In this document: in pieces, positions 10,780-23,453 of the stretch
Numbering within the stretch: the first letter of the stretch is position 1
Layout: each line of letters opens with the position of its first letter
Assembly: GCA_020205615.1 (NCBI GenBank)
Contig: CM035163.1
Coordinates: 46,035,652-46,099,651, forward strand
Source of the DNA: Panax quinquefolius
Lineage: Eukaryota > Streptophyta > Magnoliopsida > Apiales > Araliaceae
Direction of reading: 5' to 3'
DNA length: 64,000 bases
Made by a program: the position numbers and the translations under genes
The notes under the pieces: generated by a model
The model's input: only the letters and a program-made list of their open reading frames with translations
Told to the model about the DNA's origin: nothing
Databases searched by the model: none

Positions 10780-11640
10780 TTATCGCTTAAAATATTAAAT
10801 TCATCTTTGAAATCGCCAAAGCTATTCATTAACAATTCATCTTTGCACTACAAAAGCTAAAGATATACAACTCAGAAAACCAATAATGCTAAGACGCACT
10901 TTTAATAGTATCACGACCACGAATTATCCATGCACCAACGGCCAAGGATATTCGTGTTTTCAATTACTACCATGATTATACCGAATAATCCTTGGTCATA
11001 ATCATACCAAGTCTATCAATGCACTACTACCAAAGATGACTTTTACCACATCCATGAATTAATATTTCATTCTTTGAGACTCAAATTTCAATAATTAATT
11101 CATATCATCGAATCATCCCCGCACTACTATGCCAAGGATATTCATTAGTATCACGACCACAAATTATCCATGCACTACTACCAAAGATAATTGTGTTTTC
11201 AATTACTGATTATGATTATACCAACAATCCTCGGTCATAATCATACCAAGTCCATCTATGCACGTAAGCCACGATGATGACTTTGAACGCATCCATGAAT
11301 TAATATTTCATTCTTTGAGACTCACCAAATAATTAATCCACATCATCGAATCATCCCCGCACTATGGGCCAAGGATATTCATTAGTATCACGACCACAAA
11401 ATTATCCATGCACTACTACCAAAGATAATTGTGTATTCATTAGTATCACGACCACAAATTATCCATGCACTACGGCCAAAGATAATTGTGTATTCATTTA
11501 CGGTTATGATTATACCGAATAATCCGTGGTCATAATCATACCAAGTCCATCTATGCACTATAGGCCACAGATGCCTTTCAACATAATATAAACATGAGGA
11601 TAATGATATAAAGAATCAATCAAATGAGATAAAGGATAAA
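10780..11640 (-). repeat. About 240-bp tandem repeat of LTR-like sequence inside E2
   Basis: Roughly three units. The phrase CATGAATTAATATTTCATTC recurs at about 11052 and 11292, and TATCACGACCACAAATTATC recurs several times. The units resemble the 8790-9050 part of the E2 LTR (GGTCATAATCATACC, CATCTATGCAC, AACATGAGGATGATG). LTR sequence has therefore been captured and multiplied inside the element, where pol should be. Confidence 0.72.
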
Positions 11641-12785
11641 TATTAAACATTTATAATATAATTTATCCAGGATTCAAGAATATCCCCATGTTATCAATCA
11701 TTTAATAATCTCATAATCTAATAACATTAATATTATAACAATATTTTAATCACTTCTTAAATTTATAAACAATTTATCTTAATTGTTTACGCTTTTACAA
11801 TATAATGCATTTAATCATTCAAAAATGCCATACTCATTAGATATCATCACCAATTATCAAATCCTCATCAAAAAATATGCATATACTCTATATAGGATTC
11901 TCTAGCCATAAAATCATATTTTCAACTTTGTTACTTCACATAACATATTTAACTCATATGTTCAGAATTAAACTATTTTCATGAAAAATACCAAATCAGT
12001 CCCAAAAATATTTCTTTTCTGGGATTTAGCATAATATAGTCCCATAATGAAAATATATATTTCTCTGAATTTTTAAAATTCATTTACTATTTTTCAAAAA
12101 TCAATTTCTAATTAATTCCTTAAGAAATTAGCTACCTCAAGTTTAACTCCAAAATTCCCAAATCTTGACAGGACCTTACACATGTTAACGTGAGCTTCCA
12201 GTTTAAATTTCATGGTCATCGGAGTTATAGAACTCCGGTATATAGCGTTTTAATTTAAAAACCTAAATATTGAAATAGTCATAACTTGCTCATTTTAAGT
12301 CAGAATGAGCTCATTTTTGGACAGGAGGTACTTTATACCATATACCTTCATCTCCCAAAAGGCCAGAATTTTTCTCATAATTTAAGTGGCCGAAACAGCC
12401 CCTCAAAGTTTCTGGGCAGTAGCATTTTCAAAATTTACAGCTTTGGCCTCCTTTGCTAAAATCAGTCCACACAAAAATCTACAACACCTTTTCTAGTAAT
12501 TCCACTTGGATTAGTTAGGTAACTCATAGATCTAACTCTAGGACTTGACCACACTCAAAAATTCAAAATATAATAGGAGATATGGTCAATTGAATTTCAT
12601 GTTACGTTTTTCACCAAAATCTGATTTTCAACTCTTTGTGATTTCTAAGAAACTTTCATGTTTTCACATACTAACCAACATAACTCATCATAAAACTTAT
12701 TAATACTTCATATACCCATGATTTTCATTATTCCAATGCTTTTATTATGACTTTCATCATAAACCACGTAAACTGTTCATTTTAG
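11641..12785 (-). other. Non-coding LTR-like filler inside E2
   Basis: AT-rich, no open frame of note. It has the look of the transcribed part of another gypsy LTR: CTTGACAGGACCTTACACA, GGAGTTATAGAACTCCGG, TTTCTGGGCAGTAGCATTTT. I cannot match it to another copy in this window. It occupies the position of IN, RNase H and RT. Confidence 0.45.
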
Positions 12786-12789
12786 TTGA

Positions 12790-13110
12790 AGAAATATTTG
12801 AGGGTTTAAGAAATGGGTTTTTGTACTGGGGGTCAATACAAAATTTGATTTTACGTTCAGGGTAGGCTAGGAAGTCTTCAAGAATACGCCAAGAAATTTA
12901 TTAATGATAGAAATATCATTCAAAATCATTACTCTCGTCCAAGACTTGGATAGTACGTCAGATTAATACCAACTCGTGACTTCTATCCCTTAACCTCGAT
13001 AAAGACCTCACAATGATACCTATCAACTTGCCATCTTCATCATGACGTCGCCATGTAAAAGTCCGCTTTGCATTTCCACACAAGGAAGTCAACAACGAAA
13101 GGATCGGGGC
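12790..13110 (-). pseudogene. E2 remnant: RT N-terminal scrap plus filler
   Basis: 12800-12910 matches the lead-in to RT of E1 (5630-5740). 12930-13110 matches the filler of E3 (24311-24440) and E6 (61020-61135), with shared phrases GACGTCA and CACAATGA.ACCTAT. No catalytic RT motif remains. Confidence 0.6.
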
Positions 13111-13500
13111 TCTTTTTACTTATGGCTTGATATAACAAAGATTAACTTTAGGATTTGGTTACTTTGAATTCAGTATAACAGTTGGTTAGAATATGAAAGC
13201 TAACAACCTTACAAAAAGAATAATGAGTAGTTAATCAATCATTTTCAAAAATTACCTCAAAGGCAAGTATTTTCAAAGAGATAAGATCGACAGTAACGTG
13301 AAAGTGTTTATTTGAAACAACAAGATTAATAAATGTTGGAGGTAACGGGTTTCTCCCAACGAAGTTTCAATAGATAAATCAAAGTCTAATTTCTCCAAGT
13401 CAAATTTAAACGTTGAACGCAAGCAAGAGAGATAAAATAATAGGTAGAACCGGTATCGAATACGATATAGACTTCGCAAGAGCTTATGATTAACTTACCC
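13111..13500 (-). pseudogene. E2 protease remnant
   Basis: On the minus strand a short frame reads CEVYIVFDTGSTYYFIS and CVQRLNL, aligning with the E1 protease. The catalytic DTG is kept. The rest has shifted frames. Confidence 0.7.
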
Positions 13501-13509
13501 ATGATAATT

Positions 13510-13867
13510 TTATTCAGGTTCCTCGTCACGAGAAAAAAAAACGCTCTCTCTTAAACTACCGGCTTTGTTTTGTCCGTATCCGCCTTTGGTGCCACTATCC
13601 CAGCTGGACTTGACTTCACTATACGACAAAATCGAGCTAAATGACCTTCTCTTCTTAAAATTTCCACTTCTATTATCTTTGTCATGATTACCACCGAAGT
13701 GGTTACCATTCTTAGCATGATAATTTCCCCCACGATGGTTATCATTGCTCTGATAGCCGTTGCAACCAGTAAGATTATTATCGTGTTGTTGGTCGTTACC
13801 TTTTGTTTGAGCTAAATCAACACTCTCATGTGCTTCATTGCTTATCTCAGCATTTTCAGATGTCATT
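13510..13867 (-). pseudogene. E2 gag with core deleted
   Basis: An open frame from the ATG at 13867 (MTSENAEISNEAHE...) joins a Gag-like N-terminus straight to the basic Asn/Gly/His-rich C-terminal linker (NHRGGNYH, GNHFGGNHDKDNRSG, FKKRR). The capsid core (WWE, NDKYFP, VSQYEAKF) present in E1 is missing, and so are both zinc knuckles. Such a protein could not build a particle. The frame is nonetheless open for about 119 codons, which is unusual among the decayed frames here. Confidence 0.65.
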
Positions 13868-14033
13868 CTCAAACACTATCACAAAACAAGGGTTAATTAA
13901 CATGTCACATATTATCCCTATACACTGACCGACCAATTAAATACTAAATAAACTTAGGTAGGTCATACTAGCGAAGGAATTTCCCGTCTCTCCCCTCCTA
14001 GTTCTATTCTCACCTCTTAGCCAGGGATCATAT

Positions 14034-14053
14034 CCCTAAGCTCTGATACCAAC
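14034..14053 (-). other. Primer-binding site of E2
   Basis: Element-strand GTTGGTATCAGAGCTTAGGG directly after the 5' LTR, matching the complement of the 3' end of initiator tRNA-Met. Confidence 0.88.
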
Positions 14054-16496
14054 TGTGACGCCCCCAAAATTAGGTATACATCACCCATCTTGGGTCGCCA
14101 CTTATATGGTACGTAAATTCAAATACAACTTACTAATATAACTGTCGTGTACAATACGACATAAACTGTGAGTTTGAATACAAATATTATCTACTAGATA
14201 TTATACAAACTCAAAAGGAGTCCTCATTACAACTATTATCACACTATTTCACAGAATAGTGAGGACTACTAATGCTATCCTCTGGACCATTACTCCGTTC
14301 CCCGACTCGTCCTAGCTATGTTCTCATTTCCTGAAGAGAACAGTGAAAGAAAGGGTGAGCTCAACTAGCCCAAAGAAGAAATATTATGACTAAGATAATG
14401 CGTAATAAATTATCATTAGCCTTCAACAAAGTTAAACCGATAAAATACAATAGACAACCAGCTTAAATGCAGCTTTAATAAGCAATCCATTAAAAGAGTC
14501 AAGTAGAGAATAAAGTCTACTATCTTTTAGGTTTTAAAAGGTTTTCATCAATTTTTATCATTTGAGACTCAAACTTTAATAAATAAACCACCACATCTAA
14601 TTATCCCCGTACTACACTACCAAGGATTTTCATCAAATTATCAATGGTCATGACTATACCGAATCACCCCGGTCATAATCATACCAAAAACTATCCATCA
14701 TCGCATTACAGCCACCGAGGACTTTTGTCACATCATTTATATCAAGTCATGATTATACCGAATGATCCTCGTCATAATCATACTAAGTTCATCTATGCAC
14801 GTAAGCCAAAAAGATAACATAATATAACATGAGGATGATGACAATGACATAATAATTCAATAAAACAAGTTCAAGAATTATTTAATCCATGAATTATTAA
14901 CGTCCAAATTGTCAACATAATATCAAGCTTTTAGAGAGTAAAATTCAAGAATGATCAAGAATATTTCCGTGAAAAGATATCGATGAAACGCAAATATCAA
15001 GGATATTCTACTAATTTCATGGAGTATAGAAGTCAAAGTTTTAACCAACCGGGTATAATAAAGAATGGAATAACAAAAGAAATCACCACGCATGCGGTAT
15101 TTCAGATGAGACAAGTTATTCCAATGTAATAATAATAACCAACCAGTCGTGTGAAATTCACACCGAGCGGATGTTCCAACAGAATAATAAAGATGGAACC
15201 GCATCCTGTAAAACACATGTATAGGATATTCCAATGTAATGATAAAGATTTTAACCAGTGTCCTGTAAAAACACATGCATGTGATGTTCCAATGTAATAA
15301 TAATAAAAGAAGAATTTAACCAGTCCGTAAAAAACACACGCATGTGATGTTCCAATGTAATAATAAAGAATGTCACCAAGTATAGGGTAAATGTATGTAT
15401 ACAAAAGTTATTCCAATGTAATAATAAAGCAATGGAATAACATAAGGATTTCACCAAGTATAGGTACGCCACAGATACAAAGTTATGTATAGGGTATGCC
15501 ACTTTTACAAAGTTATTCCAATGTAATAATAGTGAATGGAATAATGTAAGTTCTCTTCAGAAGAAAGAATAACACCCTTACGGGTACAACAAATAATATC
15601 CCTTACCTTAGAAGAACCTAATATTGGAAAAGTGAAGTAGCGGTATACTTTTTTTCTTTTCTCTATAGATTTTCTCTCTATAGCTTCTCTCTATAATTTC
15701 TCTCTCTAGAGTTTCAATGAATTCGTAAGAAAATAATGAAGGAATGAGCTTCTATTTATAGGAAAATGGAATGCATAAGAATTAATCCATGAACTATCCA
15801 GATTGATTTACTTTAATCGATTTTACCACATATTTAAAGAAAAATCTTTTAAATAAAATATAATATATTCTATTTATATAAAAACATTTTACTATGCAAA
15901 CACTATGCAATACTATGCAAAACACTAAAACACTATGCAACACTATGCATAATAAAATATAATATATTCTATTTATAGAATAACTTTAATAAAGTATTCT
16001 ATTTTATATAAAAGATGTTTCGCTTTTATTACGTTAATAATACTGAATAAAACAAAACGTCATTATCGCTATAATAATTCATATTATTAATCGACAATAA
16101 TGGAATCAAACCGAGTGACTTCTCACATAGGCATCAATAATCAATACCGCAGTGCTACTATGCAACTACACGTATTCTTCGTATTTCTTTTTACTACCGA
16201 GTAGTTCAACAAGATCAACCAGTAAAACTTCCGCCAAGTTATTTTAATAAAATATTTTTGTCGCTTTCAATCCGACAATAATTACGCTAGGGTCCACCAA
16301 TGATTGAGTAGTTGTATTTAATATTCCCTCGCTAAACCGAATATTCCCCACCAATCGAATATAATATAACCACTTGCATACTTTGTAAAATTTATAAATA
16401 CTACCCACAACTATAATATTATCTCAAATTCACACCATAATATTAAAAATTATTTCACCAAATTTAAATCTTTATTAATAAAATCTGGGTCTCACA
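14054..16496 (-). repeat. 5' LTR of E2
   Basis: Partner of 8262-10698, nearly the same length (2443 against 2437 bp). Differences are concentrated in short blocks, e.g. TTCCTGAAGAGAACAGTGAA at 14328 against TTCAAGAGAACAAAGAA at 8545, with long identical stretches between. Confidence 0.92.
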
Positions 16497-18352
16497 TCAA
16501 CACTGCTCATTTTACACTACGGCCAAAGATATTCATCGATTAATCATTTATCTTTGCATTACAAGCCAAAGATATTCAGTAACATCATCATTTAAGACTG
16601 AGGATGATGAAAAATATGTTAAAGAAAACGAATCCAGTGAGACAAAAAGACAAATATTAGGGATTCATTTAACAGTTTATCCAAGATCAATAATACTTCA
16701 TAATAACCAATTTTGAAGCAGGATTCAAAAATAACGATCAAAACATGGATACAATCAAAGATAGTAGCCAAAATAGACATCTTGGACAAAAAAAAAATTT
16801 ATTTTTTGGTGAATAGTGCCGTATTTGTGAATAGTGTCGTATACGTGAAGAGTTCCGTATACATGAATAGTAACCCCGACACAAAAAGTTCCAAATTTGA
16901 TTAAAAAGTTTAACAATATTTCAGCATAATGATATTGAAGAAAATAATATCATTTAAGAAGAAAATAACATCCCTTACCTCAAAATAACCGTACTTCTGA
17001 TCGGAATATTGGATAGAAAGTCGAAGGGAACTTATACTGAACAGCAACTCTCAAAGTATCAAAATACTCACAAAAATACGCTCGATAATCTAGAGAGAAA
17101 GAAAACTTGTTTCTGGTGTGATTTTCAATTCTAACCTAAGCGTCTATTTATACGAAAAATGTTGGAACGCCATAGGAGACTAAATAATAAATTAATATTA
17201 TTTCATTTCTTCTTTTCTACACATGCTTCTTGACCAAGATCAGCCACCAACCATCTTTGAACAAAATTTAGCAGCCCACATGTGTTAAAACAAAAGTGGG
17301 TCCCACCCAATTTTAATAAAAATCATTTTATTTTTTGAAACTTCAATAATTCATAGAAAATAGCCCGTTTATCAGAAAAATACGAATTTTATGTCCACTT
17401 CACATGAAATCGAATTCTCTACAACTTTGTAGCTTTGAGTTTTTCCAAATTCCAAACAGAAAATATCTGAAATCCACAAACGGGTGATTTTTAATACTTC
17501 CCTTCCGACAAAATACTGATAAAACACCTCAGCATTAATTCTTTCATTTATAACCACATAAATAGATCAATTGTTTATATCCACATCAAATAAATATTTC
17601 CTTATCATATAAATCAATAATTAATTATTCACCAATAATATTACGAATTACAATTATGATAACCAGCGCGCCTCCTGAAAGAGGGGGCTTTCCAATAAGG
17701 ATTTCTCCTCATCAAGCCGCAATTAGGTGACCAAACCTCTCCTTAGATGTAACTTTCTAGACATTGTCAATAATGTTATCTAATAATATTATTCAAATAA
17801 TATGAATTATTGATCCGATAATGGGAAATCTTGTAGTAGACAACAACAATAATATAAAATATCAACGCAACAATTTATTGAATCAATAAAATAAAATATT
17901 GAACAATAACTATCGTAAATAATTATTGAGTAGTGTCTTCTTCACGCATTTAATCAATAATTCAACAATACTATGCAATACCGTAAAGCTACTTTGGCAA
18001 CCACGCCAGACATCGTATTTTAACCACCAGGTATTTCAACAGTGTTAACGATAACAACTACGTCGTTATTTATAAAATGCATACTTTGTCATTTTCTTCA
18101 TCCGACAGTTATTCTGTTATGGGGCCCATAAGTGACTGCGCCGTCGTACGAATATTACTGACAAAAAGAATATTCCACGACCAAACGAATATTCCCCGAC
18201 AGAAATGAATATTTTATAACCACTTGCTTATTTTGCAAAATTTGCACATTTCACCCATAACCAAAGCATTATATCAAATTAATACCTTATTAATTTAGAA
18301 TAATGAATAGAGGAAAAATTTAATTTTATTTATAATAAGTTGGGGTCTTACA
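16497..18352 (-). repeat. 5' LTR of E1, part 2
   Basis: Continues the interrupted LTR from the duplicated TCAAC to GGGGTCTTACA, matching 946-2803. It includes the TATA box near 17143-17152, GAATATTC boxes near 18150-18215 and a short GTGAATAG array (16811-16872). Confidence 0.9.
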
Positions 18353-18357
18353 GTGGA

Positions 18358-18970
18358 GCTAAGCTTAACGAGTTTCTGGGACTGAATTCGATGGTAGGAC
18401 ATTGGTAATCGAAGTTATGATTGAGAGGGAATGACTTTGTTCGAATGAGATTGGGAGTTTTCGTTAATCACTACAGTTCTGCTAAGCCCACCGGGGTGGG
18501 ACATTTTTGACCATGAAAGCCTGTTGGGGCGTGAAAGCCTATTAGTAAGTTAATCACTACAACTTGATTCCTCTATATTAAATAAACTAGTAAAGCATAT
18601 AAATATAAAAATTCCTGGGTTGCCTCCCAGTCAGCGCTTGCTTTATACTCGCTTTTACGTCACAAAGAGCATTGCCAACGACACGACAACCTAGCGGGCA
18701 TGGATTTGCAAATCTAACTGGATCCTTGATCTTTGGTGGAGAAGGCAATTAGGGCACTAATAACATCAGCTCATCACCATTGATACTCACAGTTAGTTCT
18801 TCATCAACCTTGTTTTCTTTATTCCCACGTGTCTCCTCTTTTTCAACATCTTGTGGCTCATCCAGTTGTATATTTAGTTCATGCGCTTCATCAATCTCGG
18901 AATCCTCGTCATAACACTAATTGTTTTGAGGACAGTTGTTCAAGGCTTTGAACATTTGATCTATCTGGTT
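18358..18970 (-). other. Non-coding part of T downstream of gag
   Basis: No coding frame. On the minus strand it contains CTGGGAGGCAACCCAGGAA next to AAGCGCTGA (18618-18652). From memory, this signature is common in plant Athila/Tat-type elements downstream of their coding region. T therefore appears to pass directly from gag to post-pol sequence, with pol missing. Identification rests on that signature and on the PBS. Confidence 0.5.
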
Positions 18971-19615
18971 CTATAGATTTTGAATTGATATCTCTTGATT
19001 AATCCTCTTCTCCTCAATTGATGCTATGAACTTGGACAACAATTCCTCCAACCGTGAATTATATGTCTCAATTTTGAAATCCATGTATTGAGGACCATGG
19101 GTTGAAGTAATGATGAGTTGTTCCATCTGTTTCTGAAAATTATGGCTCGATATTTCTTGACTCATCATCCTCTCATCTTGGGTTGCTATGAGCTTCGACA
19201 GGAATTCCTCCAAATTTAACTTTTCTTCTTGTGGCAATGGAGGTTGACATGAGAATTCTGGTATGTATGTTGGATTTGGAGTGTAGTATTGGTCTTCATA
19301 ATTGTAGCTCCATGATGAATCCGAGTGATACCCCCAAACTTGATAATAATTGGCATATGCATAATCATTGAAGTACTCACTACCATGTTGTCCTAGCCCA
19401 AAACTGACGGTGCATTGATTACTCAGATGATTCCCAGCACAATAATTACAAACTACCACTATCCTTCAAATATGTTGGGCTGCAACAACGTCCAACCTCC
19501 TCGAAAGTATCTCTAGTTGTGCTGATAATGCATAAATTCTATTGAGTCCATCAATCCTTGTGTCCCTTAATTGAGTCATACTCGAATATGGCCTTTGATA
19601 ATTGCATCCAGCCAT
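18971..19615 (-). pseudogene. Gag of T (Athila/Tat-like, zinc knuckle)
   Basis: Starts at the ATG at 19615 (MAGCNYQRPYSS...). It runs in one frame to 18971, broken by a single TGA between AAQHI and the next block. It has a CX2CX3HX4C knuckle (CNYCAGNHLSNQC), the spacing I associate with Athila/Tat Gag. A Tyr-rich stretch follows (YFNDYAYANYY), then two related helical repeats (NLEEFLSKLIATQDER and RLEELLSKFIASIEEK). A short helical block (LNRIYALSAQLEILSRRL) precedes the knuckle. No protease, RT or integrase follows. Confidence 0.65.
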
Positions 19616-19725
19616 GGTACCTAAAGAGATAAAAATAGGAAGATAATAAAATGAAATAAAAAAAATGTTTAAATTAAGACTAATTTGATTGAAGCTAATA
19701 TTGGCCAAAAAAATATTAAACTAAT

Positions 19726-19743
19726 TCCCCAGCAACGATGCCA
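19726..19743 (-). other. Primer-binding site of T (tRNA-Asp type)
   Basis: The plus strand reads TCCCCAGCAACGATGCCA, which differs by three bases from the 3' end of plant tRNA-Asp with CCA (TCCCCGGCAACGGCGCCA). On the element strand this is a TGGCATCGTTGCTGGGGA PBS, six bases from the LTR. tRNA-Asp priming is known for the Athila/Calypso group. Confidence 0.7.
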
Positions 19744-19749
19744 AAAACT

Positions 19750-20629
19750 TGTTGGGTAATTTCTATATACGCTCAACATGCAAGTATACATGGTCAACAA
19801 GTAATAAAGTGAAAGTAGAGTATCGTTCCCACGAGGAATTATTAATACAAATGACCAAATATTAACTTTTAACCAAACTAATTTTATTTAAATAATCAAT
19901 TTAATATTATGAAATAAATTATTTAATTAAACCACTTCTAATTACCACTAGTTAAAAATCAGATTATGGAGATTTAAGATCACAACTTTACTTATTGTTT
20001 CACTTAAATTAATACACTTCTTCTCAATTATGCTCATTATTCTAAATTGTTAACCAAGAACACATAAGTAAATATGACCATCTCTCAATGCATCATACTC
20101 AAATCAACTTAAATCCACAGATGATAGAATTAAGAAGAACACCCTAATTAACTAATTCACTATATCTCTATATGAATTAAAATTAAAGAGGATTTTTAGC
20201 ACAAGTTCTTTTTCAGGTTACATGCGATGTATAGGTATATCTCTATCCTAGACATAAATTATGAATTCCAACACCATGTAAAAAAGATAATTACATGTTA
20301 TTATGATCAGATCTAAATCTATACTTCAGCTCTCGATTTCATATAAATTATCACGGTAATTGTTAGCTAGGCAATTAAATAATTCATCACAAATCATAAT
20401 AGACAATCCAAGAATAATCACAATAATTAATAGAGAAACATACTAAAAATAATTATGCAATAAGCTCCATTGTAATCTTAAACAAAAGATTTAGTTCATG
20501 ATTAATGAATTAAAACTAAGAATCCACAATTGAAATAACATTAAAAGACAAAAATAAGAGTAGAATGAAGAATAAATCTGTTGTCAGCAAATCCCCATCT
20601 TCCTCAAGCTCTTGTTCTTGATCTTCAAC
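19750..20629 (-). repeat. 5' LTR of T, part 1 (split by E3)
   Basis: Begins TGTTGGGTAATTTC, contains GAGTATCGTTCCCACGAGGA, which is common at this end of such LTRs, and is cut at 20629 by E3. It continues at 29319. The 3' LTR of T is not in the window. No coding content. Confidence 0.72.
20625..20629. repeat. Target site duplication of E3 (TCAAC / TCAAT)
   Basis: TCAAC at 20625-20629 and TCAAT at 29319-29323 flank E3 and differ at one base. The left sequence is the same as the E2 target duplication. Confidence 0.8.
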
Positions 20630-23439
20630 TGTGACGCCCCCAAAATAGGTCCATTCCATTCAACCCATTCTGAGTCGCCAAATACATGGTACAGAAATAA
20701 CTACAACTTTATTAATACATTTGTCGTGCAAAATAATGCAACATATATATATCTTGTGAGTTTAAATACAATTATTGTCTTCTGTATAATATACATACCC
20801 AAATAAATCCTCATCACAATTATTTATACATTATTTTACAAAAATTGTGAGGACTACTAAATAACTCTCTCTAGAACCTTCATTCCATATACCGACTAGC
20901 ACTCGCTACATTCTCGCCTCCTGAGAAGAAAAATGGAACAAAAAGGAAAAGGGTGAGCTCAACTAGCCCAGTAAAGAATATTATGACTAAGATAATATAC
21001 AACAAATTATCGTTAGTCTTCAACATGGAAAAATCTAATAGAATACAATAGACAAAACAGCTTTTAAATCAACAATCGCAATGAAACAATAATTCATTAG
21101 AAGAGTTCAAGAGAGAATGCAAACTACTATCTTCTATATATGAATTTAAAAGTTCATCGTCGATATTTTATCCTCAGAACATCAATCAATATATATTTGG
21201 AATCAAATATTCATCTTTGCACTACAGCCAAAGATATTCTTCATTGATCATGTTCATCTAAACACTGCTCATCTTTGCACTACGGGCCAAAGATATTAAT
21301 CGATCGGTCATATTCATCTCAACACTGCTCATCTTTGCACTACAAGCCAAAGATATTCTTCAGAAATCATTCATCTTTGACTACAAAGCCAAAGATATTC
21401 AATAATATCATCATTTAAGACCGAGGATTATGAAAAATATTTTTAAAGAAACGAATCCAAAGTGAAAACAAAATGACAAGGATTAAGGATTAAGGATTCA
21501 GACTTTGTTTTATCCACATCCAAAAATACCTCAAAAATAATCATAGTGGTGTAAAATTCAAGAATGATCAAAACATGGATACAATCAAAGCTAGTATCCA
21601 TAATAGATATTTTGGACAAAAAGAAGAAATTTCATTTTTCTATGAATAGTGCCGTATTCGTGAATAATAGTCAGATATCGTGAATAAAGGCCGTGATACG
21701 TGAATAGTAACTCCGACACCAAAAGATAGAAATTTCACGAAAAAAAATCTCTTCACGCTTCATGAATAGTACTCGTGAATAGAACTCATGAATAAGTAAC
21801 CCCGACATGAAAAAGTTCCAAATTTGATAAAAAGTTCCAACCAATATTTCAAAGATAATGATATTGAAGAAATAATATCATTTGAGAAGAAAATAACATC
21901 CCTTACCTCGAAAGACAAGATTTAGTTGAAACACCTTGATATAAAGCTATGTCTTGAACTTGCAGACCGTATATAGCAATACTCAAAGTATACTCAAAAT
22001 ACTCACAAGAATACGCCGATAATATAGAGAGAAAAAACTTCGCTTCGTGTGATTTTCAATTCTAACCTAAGCACCCTATTTATAGAAATTGCTTAGAACA
22101 CCAAAGCGTAAAAATTGAATATAATAATATTATATATAAACAAAATTCATACGCCCACATCTTAAATCTGAATTCAGCCACCATGCACATGTTAAATATG
22201 CCCACAACATATAAAAAACGTTTTATTAATAAAAATAAATAAAACTTCCAAAAATCAATTATTTTAACTTCGAACTTCAATAATTCATAATAAATAGTTG
22301 CTTTTATCGTAAAATTTGAATCTCATGACTTTTTATAGGAAATTCAATTCTCTACAACTTTGCAAAAGAAGTTTTTCCAAATTCCAAATGAAATTGACCA
22401 AAATCACATACGCAAGCGATTTTACAAAGCTATAATCAAATTTCTATTAATAATTGTGTCCACCAACACACAAAATATGTGTTAAACATTTAATGCCACA
22501 AAATACTCTTCCTCCTCATATACTCATATATCCCACATTCATTATAAAAATATCATCGTTAATATATTATTAAAATAATATATTTAAATGAATTATTTTA
22601 TCGTAAAAAGATAAAATATTAATTTTCAACAATTGTCACATTAAAAATTTTCTCCATCTATATCCATATAAAATCAATATTTTCCTCATCATATAAATCA
22701 ATAATTAATTATTCACAAATAATATTACAGAATCACAAGATCGGCAACCAAGCCGCTTCCTGTGAAAGAGGGGCTTTCCAATAAGGATCTCTCTCATCAA
22801 GCGTGCAATTAGGTGACCAAACCTCTCCTTAGACGTAACTTTCTAGACATTGCCAATAATGTTTTCTAATAATATTATTCAGATAATATGAATTATTGTC
22901 TCGATAATGGAAAATACCGTAATGACAATTTATTGAAACAACAAAGAATATAAAATATCAATGCAAAGAATTATTGAATCAATAAAATAAAATATCGAAA
23001 CATTAATTACTTGTAACAATTATTGAGTAGTGCCTTCACGTAAGAATCAATAATTGGTGCAATACTGCAGCTACTCAACAACAATGCATATTAAGCGTGT
23101 TTTTTAACCACCGGGTATTCCAACAAAGATAATCTGTAAATAACTACGCCAAGTATTTATAAACAACTTATATTTGTCGCTTTCTTCATCCAATCGCTTT
23201 CCGTTATGGGGCCACAAAAAGATCGCTATTGTCAGCATTTAATATTCCCCGACAAAGATTTAATATTCCACGACCAAACGAATATTCCCGACAATAATGA
23301 ATATTTTATAACCACTTGCTTATTCAAATATTTGCGATTTTACCCATAACTATCCACATTAATCAAATTGACCTTTACTATTTCAAAATAATAAATAGAG
23401 GAAAATAAATTTCATTTATTAATAATTTGGGGTCTTACA
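20630..23439 (-). repeat. 3' LTR of E3
   Basis: From TGTGACGCC to GGGGTCTTACA, same family as E1. It carries a four-unit GCCAAAGATATTC array (21190-21400), GTGAATA repeats (21640-21800), a minus-strand TATA (CTATAAATAG, about 22075-22085) and GAATATTC-type boxes (23245-23305). Confidence 0.9.
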
Positions 23440-23453
23440 ACCTCCCCTCCTTT
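23440..23453 (-). other. Polypurine tract of E3
   Basis: Element-strand AAAGGAGGGGAGGT beside the 3' LTR. Confidence 0.83.

Larger units (their letters stand above)
8262..16496 (-). mobile_element. E2: non-autonomous Tekay-related retrotransposon nested in E1
   Basis: LTRs of 2437 and 2443 bp, PPT at 10699-10710, PBS at 14034-14053 and perfect target duplications. The internal region is only about 3.36 kb. It holds an LTR-like tandem region, an RT scrap, a protease remnant with an intact DTG, and a gag missing its core. There is no integrase, no RNase H and no RT catalytic box. Its LTR family differs from that of E1, ending CTCACA rather than CTTACA. It must have moved using enzymes supplied by relatives. 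Confidence 0.9.
311..18352 (-). mobile_element. E1: Tekay/Del-type Ty3/gypsy retrotransposon, nearly full length, carrying nested E2
   Basis: Seen: two LTRs of about 2.49 kb ending TG...CA, a PPT next to the left LTR, a PBS next to the right LTR, and an internal region of about 4.8 kb. Read on the minus strand, that region holds gag, aspartic protease, RT, RNase H, integrase and an integrase-terminal chromodomain, the order of Ty3/gypsy chromoviruses. The C-terminal block ([37 protein letters not shown]) is of the Tekay/Del kind. The 5' LTR (right side) is split by E2. Stops and frameshifts make it non-functional as read. Confidence 0.93.

Noticed and set aside
19726..19743. tRNA-Asp gene end
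   Set aside because: Only the 3' acceptor-end sequence is present, directly beside an LTR terminus. It is a primer-binding site.
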